Below are positions 19,203-32,400 of a stretch of 64,000 nucleotides of DNA, piece by piece. Position 1 is the stretch's first letter. Each line of letters begins with the position of its first letter. Below the pieces are notes generated by a model. The model saw only the letters and a program-made list of their open reading frames with translations, ran no database searches and had not been told where the DNA came from. Position numbers and translations under genes: made by a program. Source of the DNA: Campanula takesimana (Eukaryota; Streptophyta; Magnoliopsida; Asterales; Campanulaceae); contig JAOWBW010001583.1 in NCBI GenBank assembly GCA_026119855.1, forward strand, positions 62,001 through 126,000, read 5' to 3'.

Positions 19203-21613
19203 CTAAGGGTTGGGAGGAGGAGGAAGAGGAGCATCATCATCTTTCAATCCTTCTTCGATCTCGCTCACAGACCGCTGAATTTGCTTAGCAAGTTGATGAC
19301 AACGATTCACATAACCATGAATGTCAGTGACACAAGTATGAGTTTCAGTGACACCGTCTCTGATGTAGCGCAAAATGATCAACATTGATGTTTTGGTACT
19401 CATCAATGGTGCATTGAGTAATGGCTTGCTGTTGAGTTAGGTTTTCTGCAACAAATTGAAAGTTTACTACAACAGCAGCTTGCGCGGAGACAATATCAGA
19501 GGAAGTCTTTTCTGCACGCCTGTCTACGCTAGAATGAGCTGCACTGAAATGAGTGACAATCAATTTCTTCAAAACATCAAGTTTTAAGAGTAAGGAATTA
19601 AAGTCCACTGGTGCGCTAGGGGCGCTCAAAGTAGGTGCTGGAGTGATAATAGGCGCTGAAGTAGAACTGCCATGAGTTAACCTCAAAAATTCCAACTCAT
19701 TTTTTACTTGCTCCATTTTGTTCACTACACTTTGCAATATCTGGCTATCACCTTCTGTTAACTCAAAAATTTTCTTCATGTCTGATGAAATGCTTGTCTC
19801 CATTTCTTTTATAGCATCAGCAAAATCTTGAATATTTGAGAGTTTGATTCCTCCATGGATGAGATCATAAATAGAAGTGATTGCGTCTTTGAATACACCA
19901 TTCATTGATTCTATCGCTCCTTTCCATTCTTGAGGAGTTAAGAAAATTCTGTCCTTGATAACAGCATCTATGCGTACCATCTCCCCCTTAATGGTAGCAA
20001 TCTCTTTGGACTGATCAGAAATTACAGACTTAATGCGTGTCTGTCCCTGCTGTAAGTTTTGGAGAAGAGATATTACCATTGACATGTCAGAACTGGAAGG
20101 AGTGGGAAGAGGCGCAGAGTCTGGTGGAGGCACATCAGAAAGTAGAGGCTCATCATACTGTTGAGGCGCAATGGGAGAAGGAATGGAATGTTGAGGCACA
20201 GAAAAAGATTTGCGCTTCTTCAATGATTCTTGCTCCCCCTCAACTAGATCATCACCTAGATCACCAAATAATTGAGCAGAAAGTTTGGCTCTGAAAAGTT
20301 GTTGTTCAAGAGTAGGAGTAGAAGATGGTGCAATAGTAACTTTCTTTTTATTGCTAGGAGCAATTGTTGGAGGCTTTGGAGGAGGCGCAGTAGCATGAGA
20401 AGGCGCCTGAGGAACGAGGGGCGTAGAAGGTACAGGTGCACTTACATCAGCGCTTGAGCCTGCGCCTTTGAGCCTCTCCAAATTTGCTAAGGCAGCAGCT
20501 TGCTTGATCTGAAAGTCTTCATCTCGTTTCCTTTGAGCTTCAAGCCTGCTAGCTTCCTGCGCCTTCTTCAAATCACTATCTTCATCAGAGTCCCTTCTGG
20601 AGCGCTTAGATGGCCTTGGCGCTTGACCAGTTTCTGCAATCCCTTTGCCTTTGTCAGAATCCTCTGCGCCTGGTTGTGCGCTAGTTCCTTCATCAATATC
20701 CACTTCAGATCCTTTAGTAGCTTCTGCGCCTTCACCTTCAGAATCTGTGGCTTCATCAATTAACACATATCCTTTTATCCTTGGTGCGCGCTTAGCAATG
20801 CACTTTCTGCGCTTTTTCACCACCAAACTGTCTAGTCCAAAAACTGGAATATCATTCAACTTGTGATCCTCATTCTCATTGAGGAAACGCTCAAGAATAG
20901 GGTAAGTAAGGAAGATTTTCGTGAGAATGCGAGAGTGAGTTTTAAACTTCGTTTTCCCTTCATTCTTGTTCTTTGTATATTTGTCTATCTGCTTCATCAG
21001 AGTTCTCAACAGAATTTGAGGCCAGTTCAAGATTTCTTTGGCCATAAGTGCTGCAGTAAATTCCCATTGCTCAATGGTAAACCGGTTCACATTTCCAGTT
21101 TTGAAAACAATTGAAGTACCAACCAAATGAGCAAGATAAGCCAACAACTCTCCACCATCCCAAATCTCAACAGACTTAATGTTGTTCTGAAGAGTGGGAA
21201 TATCCAAGAGAGTGCGCGCAATGATATTCTGTGATTCAACAGAGTAAGTATTTGCACGTCCTTTAACATTGTCAGGCCTAGTGGATCAGAAACCAAGTAT
21301 GTTTCTTATAATAGCAGAAGTAATGATAATATCCACATCATGTACAGTAGCAGAAACTTTGTATCTCGTGCGCCCAGCAGATTTAGTATCAATAATTTGA
21401 GCGCTTGAGAAGAATTCATCCACAAGAAGAGGAGAGTAGAATGGCTGATCCATTGTAAATAACTGAGTGAGACCAGAGGCGCGTATGTACTCGATAATGT
21501 CCAATCCCATCGGAGCTGAGGATAGCTCAATGAGATCTAAAGTCTCACCGGGTTTGAAATTTGCTAGGTCCTGGTACTTGTGACAAATTTAATACGTTCA
21601 ATCATTGAAATAA
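19203..21613 (-). pseudogene. env-like additional reading frame downstream of pol
   Basis: A minus-strand frame of roughly 780 codons between RNase H and the 3' LTR. It opens near 21613 (MIERIKFVT), shifts near 21577, and then runs with a plant-transposon-protein-like segment (FYSPLLVDEFFSSAQ, then VHDVDIIITSAIIRNILGF). An in-frame TGA at 21286-21288 follows. From there 620 codons stay open to 19345. This part is Ala/Pro/Ser-rich, with a basic cluster (RPSKRSRR), acidic patches and predicted coiled coils in its second half (LLQNLQQGQTRIKSV to VVNKMEQVKNELEFL). The C-terminus continues in another frame to 19203. SIRE-type elements carry such a gene in this place, called env-like by position; I see no clear signal peptide or membrane anchor, so an envelope role is not supported. 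Confidence 0.75.
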
Positions 21614-21899
21614 TAAATTTTGAGCATTGATTGAGCCGCAAACATTTAATTCGTGCATGAGGGGCGCATAATACTCAAGAGGCGCGCATGATGGATAGGG
21701 CGCGATATGAAATGGGCACGCAAGAGAGTGAGGCGTATACTCAGGCACATGAAGTTTCCTTGAAACTTGAAATGATTTAACTTTTGAGACCTAGGGTATT
21801 CAGAACTCAACAAAACATAAAATCATTATTAATAACAAAACTATAAGGAATTTAGTTGAGTTCAAGCATACCCATTTCACCTCTAAAAAAGATGAACCG

Positions 21900-24800
21900 T
21901 TTCGCGTCAAGTGCTTTCGTTAAGATGTCGGTGATTTAAAAGTCGGTTCCCAAGTGTTCCAAATGTATATTTCCTTTCTCCACGTGGTTTTTGAGAAAGT
22001 GATATTTGATGTCGATGTGCTTGGTTTTTGAGTGCATGACTGATTTTCAGAAACGGCAATGGTTGATGTATTGTCGTAGTAGATGGGACAATTTTCTTCA
22101 ATGATATCATAGTCCACCAATTGCTACTTCATTCATAGTATTTGACAGCAACAACTTCATGCAGCGATTTATTCAGCTTCAATTGTTGAGACAGATACTG
22201 AAGCTTGTTTCTTACTCACCCATGACACAAGTCGATATCCGAGGAAATGACAAGTGCCACTTGTGCTTTTCCTATCAATTGTGCATGCTGCATAATCCAC
22301 ATCTGAATAACCTACAAGTTTAAAGTTCGAATCTTTGGTGTACCAAAGTCCAAGGTTAACAGTACCGGAGAGATATCTTATAATACGTTTCACAGCAATC
22401 AAGTGCGCTTCTCTAGGGTCAGATTGATAACGAGCGCAAACACAAACACTAAACATAATATCGGGTCTACTAGCAGTAAGATAAAGGAGCGAGCCAATCA
22501 TACCTCGATAGAGCGTTTGATCAACACGTTTACCTTTTAAATATTTGTCGAGTTTGTTGCCGGTAGCCATTGGAGTATCGTATGGTTTAGCATTGTCAAG
22601 TCCAAACTTCTTGATTAAGTCCTTTGTATATTTGGCTTGATTGATAAATATGCCTTCATTCATTTGCTTGATTTGAAGCCCGAGGAAGAATGTGAGTTCT
22701 CCCATCATGCTCATTTCAAACTTGCTCTTCATTAGTTTCTCAAAGCGCTTGCACAACAATTCATTAGTAGAACCAAATATAATATCATCAACATAAATTT
22801 GAACAAGTAATTTATGACCATTATGTTTGGCAATGAAAAGAGTTGTATCGATTTTACCGCGAGTGAAGTCTTTTTCGATGAGAAACTTGGACAGTGTATC
22901 GTACCATGCTCTTGGTGCTTGCTTGAGCCCATACAAAGCTTTATGGAGTTTGTACACATGATTTGGAAATTATGAATCTTCAAACCCATGTGGTTGAGCT
23001 ACGTAGACTTGTTCTTGGAGTTCACCATTTAGAAACGCGCTCTTCACATCCATTTGATATAACTTGAAGTTCTTGTGAGCGGTGTAAGCTAGAAATAATC
23101 TGATAGCTTCAAGTCTTGCTACGGGCGCAAAAGTTTCATCGTAATCAATTCCTTCTTCTTGCCTATAGCCTTGTGCAACCAACCTTGCTTTGTTTCTTGT
23201 GATGGTTCCATTCTCATTCATCTTGTTTCTGAACACCCATTTCGTACCAATCATTCCTTGATCATTTGGTCTTGGAACAAGAGTCCAAACCTTGCATCGT
23301 TCAAATTGATTGAGTTCTTCTTGCATAGCAACAACCCAATTAGGATCTTGGAGCACTTCATCAGCCTTCTTTGGTTCAATTTGAGAGATAAAAGCAGTGT
23401 AAGCATCAAAGTTTGTAGCTCTCCTTGTACGAACCCCAACTTGTAAATCACCAATGATATTAGCAATTGGGTGACCTCTAACTTCACGAACTTTAGGAGG
23501 TAAGTTAGGTTGAGTCGTAGTAACTTGAAGGTTTTCAATTGGTACATCTTCACCAGATTCAAGATCATCAAAATTTGGGGGATGAACTGGTTCAGAATTG
23601 AAACTAGGATTAACACCAGATGCAGCAGTAGATATAGGTGCATGGTAGGAGTCAAGAGGCGCATCATTAGATTGAGGCGCAGCAGATGATTCTCCAGGCG
23701 CACCATACATTGAATTAGGCGCATTTGATGTAGATGGATTTCTTTGAGTTGATAAATTTTGATCTTGAGTAGGCGCAACATAAATAGGAGCACCTATTTC
23801 ATTTAGCTCAATAGAATCATCAGAATCATTTGGAGCCAAATATGGCTCAAGGAGAGAATGTTCATCAAATGTAATATGTACAGATTCAACTATCACTAAT
23901 GTAGATCTATTAAAAATGCGAAAAGATTTAGAATGTTTGGCATACCCAACAAAAATACCTTCGTCGGCTTTGGCATCGAATTTACCTCTATGTTCGTTTC
24001 CGTTGTAGAGGATATAACACTTGCAACCAAAGATCTTGAAGAATGCAATGTTAGGAGTTCTACCACGCCAAAGTTCATACGGAGTCTTGTTGTGAAGTTT
24101 GTTGATGAGGGAACGATTTTGAGTAAAACACGCTGTGTTGATAGCTTCTTCCCAAAAGTACTTGGGCAATTTAGCTTCAGCTATCATCGTCTTTCCCGCT
24201 TCAATCAACGTCCTATTCTTTCTTTCCACAACACCATTTTGTTGAGGAACACCAGCGGTTGAGAAGTTGTGATCTATCCCATGATCGTCGCAATATCGAG
24301 CAACACTGTTGTTCTTAAATTCTGTTCCATTGTCAGATCGAACACTAATTATATCATCTTCTTTTTGGGTTTGGAGCAGTCGAAATAAGGTGGTCAAAAT
24401 GTCATAACAATCTTCTTTTGAGATCATCATTTCCACCCATGTATATCTTGAATAATCATCCACCACAACTAAAGTATACTTGTTCTTTCGAATACTTGCG
24501 GTGGTAACTGGTCCAAATAGATCAATGTGGAGCAGTTGCAAACATCTAGAAGTTGAGGGATTGGTCTTGCTTGAGAAAGACTTCTTCGGTTGTTTGCCAA
24601 GTTGATACGCGGCGCACTTCTTGTCATGATGATCAGCAACCTTGGGAAGTCCTTTTACAAGATTATTCCTGCTGAGTTTAGATAGATATTTGAAGTTCAA
24701 GTGACTTAAGCGTTTGTGCCCCAGCCAACTATTTTCGCTCACACTTTTAGCTACAAAACAAAGATTAGTACTAGAGTTCATACTATGAAAATCAATAATG

Positions 24801-25177
24801 TAAATATATGTCTTACGATATCCCGTGAGTAATGTAGCTCCAGTTTTGCCATTCTTGATAAGACATTGAGTTGAAGTGAAGTGGCATTCTAATCCTTTGT
24901 CGCAGAATTGAGATATGAATAATAAATTGTGCTTGAGCCCTTCGACGAGAGAGACTCTTTCAATGCACACTTTGTCTTTCTTGAGCTTTCCATATGCTAC
25001 AACTTGACCTTTGTTATTATCACCAAATGTTACTGAGGGGCCTCTTTCTTCATAGACATCTTCTAATAAAGATTCATCTATAGTCATGTGTCTTGAACAC
25101 CCACTATCGAGAATCCATTCATAATTTCTAGCTTTTGAAGATCCAGCCATGAAACAAAGAACCTGAAATATAGACAT
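21900..25177 (-). pseudogene. SIRE-like Pol: protease, integrase, reverse transcriptase, RNase H
   Basis: One minus-strand frame, starting near the ATG at 25177, holds the retropepsin motif WILDSGCSRHMT and a pre-integrase zinc motif in which the second Cys of the usual CxxC is Tyr (KKCAAYQLGK). It also holds an integrase core with HIDLFGP, DNGTEFKN and QQNGVVERKNRTLIE, and a reverse transcriptase with KARLVAQGY, QMDVKSAFLNGEL, ALYGLKQAPRAWY and the catalytic YVDDIIFGS. The RNase H segment begins STIEAE. An in-frame TAA at 22970-22972 splits the reverse transcriptase, another stop replaces the Tyr after EAE near 22167, and the rest to about 21900 is frame-shifted. Apart from these breaks the domains are complete and in canonical Copia order. 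Confidence 0.92.
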
Positions 25178-25214
25178 TTAAGCAGGTCCCCTTTATTCCT
25201 TCTGGGTCCTAGAG

Positions 25215-27482
25215 TTAGCAACTCTTGACAACCCACTCTTGCTTGACCTTAGGGTTTTTATGTCCTTTGGCATTGGGAGTGAATCGCAAAAGGCATTCCA
25301 CAGCCTTGTGTCCAGAACAATCACAAATGGAACAATGATGAAAGCCACCAATCACATGAGTTTTCACAAACTCTTTACTTTTCTTTGGGATAACATTCTT
25401 CTTTGGGTCAGATGGACTAGCCTTAACAAAATCCTTCTTTTGAAATTTTGGAGCGCTTGATCTAGGAGGGCGCATAGGGCTAGGAGGCGCACGGCGATGA
25501 GGCGCGTGGCTCCTAGGCGCATAATGAGCACTCAGAGAAGGAGCGCGCTTTGTTTCAAGAGGGATTTTACTAGAGGATGATTCATCTGTAGCTATATCTT
25601 TCCCATTAGCTTTCCCAAATTGCTTCGTTGGATAGACATAATGGAATGTTTGTCTCTTGACTTTTTCCTATCCTTTTCCCATTGAATTAGAATGTTTTTC
25701 CTTGAGAATTTCAAAAGTTTGCTGTTTTGTAAATTCACTATCTATTTCAGCACAGACATCACACTTAAAGTTGTCACTAGTTGATGAGAATCCCAAGCCA
25801 CTTTTATCACTACTGGCTTTTTGAGACTCAAAAATATTGTCCATAGTGACACGAGAATTGGACCACTCATTTGTAATCTTTTTGAGATCAGTAATTTGAG
25901 CTACCAATTCATCGTTTTGAACTTTAAGAATTGAGTTCTGTTCTGTTAGAAAAGTGTTTTTGAATAACTTTTCTTGTTCAGTAACAATTTCATCATCGTT
26001 GATTTTAGGAATTGGTGCAGCTGGTTCAACTTGTGGTCTGATGTAAGTTCCCTTTCTTAGCTTGTTCCTTGCACTTAGATCACATCGGGCAAACAATAAT
26101 CCACCATCGCTTTGAGCCGGAGTAAGACATCCTTGTTCAATTAGCTCACTGATGGTTGGTCCTTTCTTCTTTTTCGCCTCAGAGTGACTAGCAGATTTCT
26201 TGATTGGTTTGTTCAAGTTTTTCATATCGGGGACATCCTTTGAAAAGTCATCGGAGTCATAGTCATTAGTTTCAACATCATCTTCATCTTTTGCAACAAA
26301 ACAAATGAGTCCATCATCGGAGTCTTCATCGCTTTCATCGGAGTCTGTTTCAATCCACGTGTTGTGCTCATTTGCTGGTGCTTCTTCTTCACCAACCATT
26401 CCCTTATGACGAGTGAACTTGGGAGTGAATTTAGGAGTATGGCTGCTCTTCTTTTGCATATACTCGAACTTAGGAATTGGGCAGCTCGATGCAAAGTGTC
26501 TGGGTTTCCTGCAATTAAAACAAACAAGGTCTTCTTTTCTTTTAGAATCATTGTTCCTTATGAACTTTCAAGGAGCTTTGCTGGTAGATCCTTGATATTT
26601 GCTGGTTGAGCCGGGCTTGGTGAATTTTCTGAACTTCTGGAACCTCTTCACAAATAAAGCGAAGTCTTCATCTTCCATGTCCAATAGCTCAGAAGTAGAA
26701 ATTTTGGGATCGGAACTTTTCTCTTTCTGAATAGGCGTAGGCGCAAGAGGTTGGGCTTCCTCTCTATGCGCCACCATTGCAACAGATTTTGATTTTCCTT
26801 TAGTTTCACTAATTCGCTGAAGTTTGAGCTCATAAACTTTGAGATTAGCATAAAGGTTCCTTAAAGTCCAATCATCCAAAGTTCCAGCGTCTTCGAGAGT
26901 GCTAGATTTATGTAGGTATCTTGATCCAAAAGCTTGGAGAAAATTGACATTCAAATCTTTGTTCGAAAACTTCATGCCAAGTGAAATACATAGATTGATA
27001 ATTTCACAAAAGCGTTCATAAGTTTGTCTTATGGTTTCTCTGGGGAGTTGAGAGAAATTGTTGAATCTCTTTTGTACTTCGTATCTCTTGTTCTCCTTGC
27101 AAACGGTATCTCCTTCTATATGCTCTTCAATGGCATCCCATAGCTCATTAGCAGTAGCACAATGCATGACTTGTTGTTTCATAGCCGTGCTTAGAGTGCT
27201 TAGGAGAATGTTTCTAGCTTTCTCATCATTTGCAACTCTTCTTGTTTCTTCCTCAGTCCATTCTTCTTTCGGTTTCAGAACTGTAGGTTGAGCAGCGTTG
27301 GTGCGTGGATTTGGATTCGCTTTAACCAGAATGTAAGGTCCATAAACTACGGTGTCATGGAGCCTTTCGTCGATTGAGTTGAGATGGGTCAATATGTTGA
27401 ATTTCCACACGTCAAAATGATCTTTATCAAAGACCGGAACGTGAGTGTAGTTTGCAGTTGCCATAGGTTTTGAGTTTGCCAT
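25215..27482 (-). pseudogene. SIRE-like Gag with zinc knuckle
   Basis: Starts at ATG 27482, 74 bases inside the 5' LTR and just after the primer site. The first 304 codons have the plant Copia Gag pattern (FDVWKFNILTHL, then ANELWDAIEEHIEG, then RQTYERFCEIINLCISLG). An in-frame TGA at 26568 interrupts it; the same frame then continues through a CCHC knuckle (CFNCRKPRHFASSC, about 26470-26515), an acidic patch rich in D/E/S, and a coiled-coil-like stretch to a stop near 25668. It stays open again from about 25660 to 25215 with a second Cys/His cluster (HCSICDCSGHKAVEC). The Gag-protease junction lies between 25215 and 25177, where the frame changes. Confidence 0.88.
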
Positions 27483-27540
27483 TTAGAATCGGCACCCAAG
27501 CTGTTAAGCTTGAAAAACAAAAACGTTTTATAAAGGTGTT

Positions 27541-27553
27541 AGCTCTGATACCA
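27541..27553 (-). other. Primer binding site (initiator tRNA-Met)
   Basis: TGGTATCAGAGCT on the minus strand, two bases after the 5' LTR. This is the canonical plant Copia primer site. Confidence 0.92.
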
Positions 27554-27555
27554 CT

Positions 27556-28984
27556 TGTTGGTCCCAAAGGGCAACAAGGGTATGAAAAATAGCTAGAGGG
27601 GGGGGGTGAATAGCTGTTTTAAAATTATTTTTGTAACCTTGATAAACTCAATTGTAAATGCGCACTTTATCAAATAAGCGTTATGATATGCGCCTAAGTG
27701 AGTGAGTGAAATGCACAGCGGAATTTAGTAATGTAAATAGGCGCAAATAATGATAAAGGGGGGCGCACACACACTCTAAGTATTTTGGCTCAAAGTGGGT
27801 GAAATAAGAAACTAATGCAAATGATATAACAAACACAACACAGTTCAATCAATCAATCTACAATGAATAAACAATCAAATAGTTAGATATGATATGACTT
27901 GAAAGAAAATAGCAAGATAGTAAGTACGCGCTATTTGGAGAGGTTCCATTGGGAAAATAATCTACGTCCTCTACCAAGATGGTTAGTCTTGGATTTCTAA
28001 TGAAGATCTTATATTATGAGAGAGTGTTACAAATTACAATCGTTTTGAGCTTATACACTAACTCAAGATCTAATATCTATGAAAGAACAAATCTTAGACA
28101 ATAACCGGTGTATCTCTAAAAGAAAGATCTAAGTGATCAAACTTAAAGAGGTGCGTGTGTGATTTTAGATTCAAGGCTCTTTAGATCTTTGAGATTGAGA
28201 GCACAAGAAAACTAAAGTGTTTTTGCTTGAGGATCTGGGCTAAGGATGAAGGTATGAGGATGTTCTTGAGGAATCTGGGAATTCAAAGGCAATCTTCAAA
28301 TCTTCAACAAATGCTTGAGAGAGAAATTCTTGGAAATCTTAGCAAAGCTTTGGCCACTTTAAAACGTTGAAGTTTATGGGGTATTTATAGTAGAGCCCCA
28401 AAACCTAGCCGTTGGAAATCCTTGGTGAGTCAGAGAAAGGACGGATGTGCTGTCGCTCATTGAGTGGAGCACGTGTCCTTTTTAGCCGTTAGACTCATAA
28501 CACAAATATGACCGTTATGGACAGGTGTCCTTTGATTAGGGCGCATACGTGTTATTTACCCACCGTTGGATCATTGGCGTAGTTTGAATTTCTTCAAGTC
28601 TTCGAGTCTTCAATAAATCACTGAGTGCTTAAATCAACATTGATGCTCGTTGAACCAAGGAGGCGCATGACCTATGCTAGGCGCATAGTCATGTGCGCGC
28701 TTGAGCCATCTGGGAGCATGAGTGATGCTAAGCGCATACTCATGCGCGCGCCTAATGAGGCGCATGGGCGCGTGGCTCAAACTCAAAGTGTGATTTTCTT
28801 GAATCTTGATCTTCTTGCCCTATTCCTAAGCCTATTCTATTACAATGGACTACCTAAAAAATGAAGTATAAATACTTCTTACATGTGGGTCTTAAGTCCA
28901 TGAAATAAAACTTAGGTGATGGATCAATCAAATCTAATCAATCCTATTACATTGAAACTGAGATATAAGTGGGCATACCCAACA
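27556..28984 (-). repeat. 5' LTR of the SIRE-like element
   Basis: Paired with 17333-18760; same ends, with CCTTA immediately outside. Confidence 0.95.
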
Positions 28985-29490
28985 CCTTAATAGAGACGAG
29001 AGAAAGTAATTTCTTTAAACCCTTGAAGGGATTTGAATACCTTAAACTCGAGATGAGATGGCCAGTCTCAAAAACTATTGTTTTATATGAAATTAAAAAA
29101 AAATAGTTCATAATAAGGCTTTGAAAATATCTCAAGTGGTATTATTATTGAAAAACTTATGTATCTTGAAGAATGAAAATCATTCATAAAGCAAACGTAG
29201 GTTTATACCTGATCAGTTTTACTCAGATGTCATCTTGTAGGAGGATGTCAACATCTTGATTATTCCATTGTCTTGTTCATGCGTACTTGGTTGTCTTTAC
29301 TTAATAAAACTTCCTTAGTTTCCTTGCAAGACAATAACATGTTAAAGATGGGTGTTAGCTTAGCTAACACCCTTCCGATGCTTAAGTTAGTAATGGTTCG
29401 AAAAATATAGATAAATTTGAAATAACATAAGGTAAATAAAGTAAAACAAATTCGTACCTGTTATCTTGATTTAAACGAATGAACTATAAC
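28985..29490. other. Non-coding spacer of the Gypsy element
   Basis: Sequence between the Gypsy integrase end and the SIRE-like insertion site. Short frames only. Confidence 0.5.
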
Positions 29491-32400
29491 TTACATAAAG
29501 TATGTTTTGAGATGAATAGCGTTCCAACTTCTTCGGATCCTGACGCCATCTGGAGTAGAAAGCCAATAGGATCCTTTCCCTGCTTCTGCATCTACTAAGT
29601 ATGGACCTTCCCATTTTGGAGCTAATTTCCCAACGTTAAGTTCTCTTGTGTTCTGGAAAACTTTGCATAACACCAAGTCACCAACTTGAAACCTCCTTAC
29701 TCTGACATTCTTGTTGTATGATCGTGTAATGCTCTGTTGATAGGCTGATATCCTGATCCTTGCTAGGTCCCTTAGTTCTTCAATAGTATCCAAATCATGA
29801 GACAGGTTGATGTCATTCTGTTCAGATGTCAACAACCCATATCTTGCTGTTAGGACGACGACTTCTGCAGGGATGACGGCTTCTGCTCCAAATACCAGGG
29901 AGTATGGTGTCTGTCCAGTTGCATTCTTTGGTGTGGTCCTGTCTGCCAATAAAATGAATGGAAGTTCCTCAGCCCAGCGTCCTTTTTTCTGATCTAGTCC
30001 CTTCTTTAAGTTGTTGATTATGATTTTATTGCTTGATTCTGCTTGTCCGTTGGCTTGAGGATGTACATGCGAAGATGTCACCATCTTGACTCCCCAACTC
30101 GTCAAAAAATATGTAGTCTTCTTGCTGATGAACTGGAACCATTGTCACAAATTATCTCTGAATGGATGCCAAACCTGCTGAAGATGTTCTTTTTGATGAA
30201 GGAGATGACTTCTTTGTCACGGACTTGGACGTATGCTTCCGATTCTACCCATTTGGAAAAATAATCAGTCATAGCGAGCATGAATACCTTCCCTCCTGGT
30301 GCTTTAGGAAATTTACCCACGATGTCCATTCCCCACTTCATAAATGGCAAAGGGGAGAGAATAGGATGAAGCAGTTCTGCTGGTTGGTGCAAAATGTCGC
30401 CATGCTTTTGACATGAATCACACTTCCTGGCATATTCAGCAGCGTCTTGACGCATTGTAGGCCAAAAGTATCCCATCCTTAAAGCCTTGGTGTACAAGTT
30501 TCTGCCCCCAGAATGATTGCCACAAATTCCTTCATGTAACTCTCTAAGAAATTCTTTAGCTTTGTCTGATTCTAGACATCTTAAATATGGATCTGCAAAA
30601 GATTTCTTAAATAATACATTGTCAATTAAGAGATATCTCGAGTTTCTTACTCTGAATGCTCAAGAACTCTTCTCATCAGGTGGTATGGTGCCATCTTGAA
30701 GATACTTTATGATTGGAGTGGTCCAAGAAGTTTCTGTTTGACTGTCTTGATCTTCCTGGATGTCATCATCTATGTTGAAAAGCTCTAACTTTTCCTGGGC
30801 AGGGATGTTGACATGAATGATTGGAATATTGGTTTGAGAGGTGCTTTTGAAGGCTGATCCCAGGTTAGCAAGGGCATCTGCTTGAGTATTTTCCTCTCTA
30901 GGTACCTGTTCTAGGGAAAATCTTTTGAACTTGCTTGCCAGAATTTTCACGATTCCCAAGTATGGCGTCATCTTTGCATTCTTAGCTGCATAGGAACCAT
31001 TGAAATGATTAACCAATAATAATGAATCACAGTATACCTGAATCGCCTTGACATTGAGATCTAGAGCAATAGTCAGTCCTGCAATCAAAGCTTCGTATTC
31101 TGCTTCATTGTTGGTAGCTTTTGTAACGACCCCAAAACCCGCCCCTATTTATTTTATATTTTTGGGGATTTTAATTTGAAATTATGTGTTGCATCATATT
31201 TTATGACTTGCACATCTTACTTGATTAATTGTGTTATTTACTTAGTTAGTAGTAATAATGGTTAAGGGAGTTAAATGATTAAGTTGAAACTTTAGGGTCC
31301 TTTGTGGAAATATAAAGTTTAGGGGATTAATTGTTCAACTTGAAACTTGAGTGACTAAAGTAGAAAATGGGGTAAAGATTTTTATTAAAACATGTTTATC
31401 CCTTCTCCCTCTCTCTCTGTGTTTGCATACTTACTCTGCAACATTCTCTACGTTTCTTTTAGGGTTAAGAAGAAAAGGTAAGTTCAGCCTATTTCGATTT
31501 AATTCTTTTTAATTACTTATCCGTTTTAAAATCTAATTATATAAAAATGATCAGAGCGTTGAGTAGGTCATTTCTACCCGAACAAAACATATTTCTGCGA
31601 AATTTTTTCTGGAAATAGGTAAGTTACTAATTCCCCCTTAAATGTTAAAATGGTCATCTATGTTATACTTGACAGTTATGATGGTTATGACTTTGTGTCA
31701 TTTCCCCCCGTTGTTGTTGTTGTTGTTTGGTTCATGAACCGGTTTCAGCCCTTTGGTGCTGCTCAGTTGATACCTCTCAGATGGTTATATGTTTGATTTG
31801 AGAACCTTGGCTCAGTATCCACAGTTGAGTGTTTATTTCTGCCTTACGTGTGGAAAGATGAGTTGGATTTGCCTATCATGTTACGTGCTATGTGAATGTT
31901 TATTAGCATTGTTCAATTATGAGTATCATTTCAGCATGTAACGTAGTTGCATTTTAGTAGCTACTGAGATTCATTCTCACCCTTTATTTGTTTACTGTTT
32001 TAGATAAAGGAGAGTCCAGGGGATAGTCACTTGACAAGGGAGGACGTCGAGGTGGTGATTTTGGGTAAGACATTTTGGGAAAGTAAGTTTGGTATGTAAA
32101 GGCTACATTATGTAAATGTATAACCTTTTGGGTAGTGTACCCGTGACTTCATCTTTGTATCACCTATTTTTGGAATATGTTGGTGATTTGTAAATTTGTA
32201 AGTAAAGTGTGTAAGCCTTATGGCTAAGTACTTTGGATTGTGAAAGTTTGTTGGGTGGAATGAAGTCAAGTTTTAAGTAAATGTGTTTGGTTATATGAAA
32301 CTTTTATGAAAGGACATTTCGAAAAATTTTCTAAAATGTTTTATGACGTCTTCCGTGCGTGACCCGAACGTGGGGCTAAGTAGGACCACGGGTCGGGGCG

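Larger units (their letters stand above)
17333..28984 (-). mobile_element. SIRE/Maximus-like Copia retrotransposon with env-like extra frame, 11.65 kb
   Basis: LTRs of 1,428 bp (17333-18760) and 1,429 bp (27556-28984) begin TGTTGGTCCCAAAGG and end CATACCCAACA. The target duplication CCTTA is perfect (17328-17332 and 28985-28989). The minus-strand order is Gag, protease, integrase, reverse transcriptase, RNase H, then a long extra frame before the 3' LTR. LTRs over 1 kb, this gene order and the extra frame fit the SIRE/Maximus lineage. The two LTRs differ only at scattered bases, so the insertion is recent relative to its Gypsy host. All coding parts carry point nonsense or small shifts, so this copy looks unable to move by itself. 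Confidence 0.95.

Noticed and set aside
23251..23793. 180-codon Leu-rich minus-strand frame
   Set aside because: It is an alternative frame of the SIRE-like pol region, whose real frame has recognisable domains.
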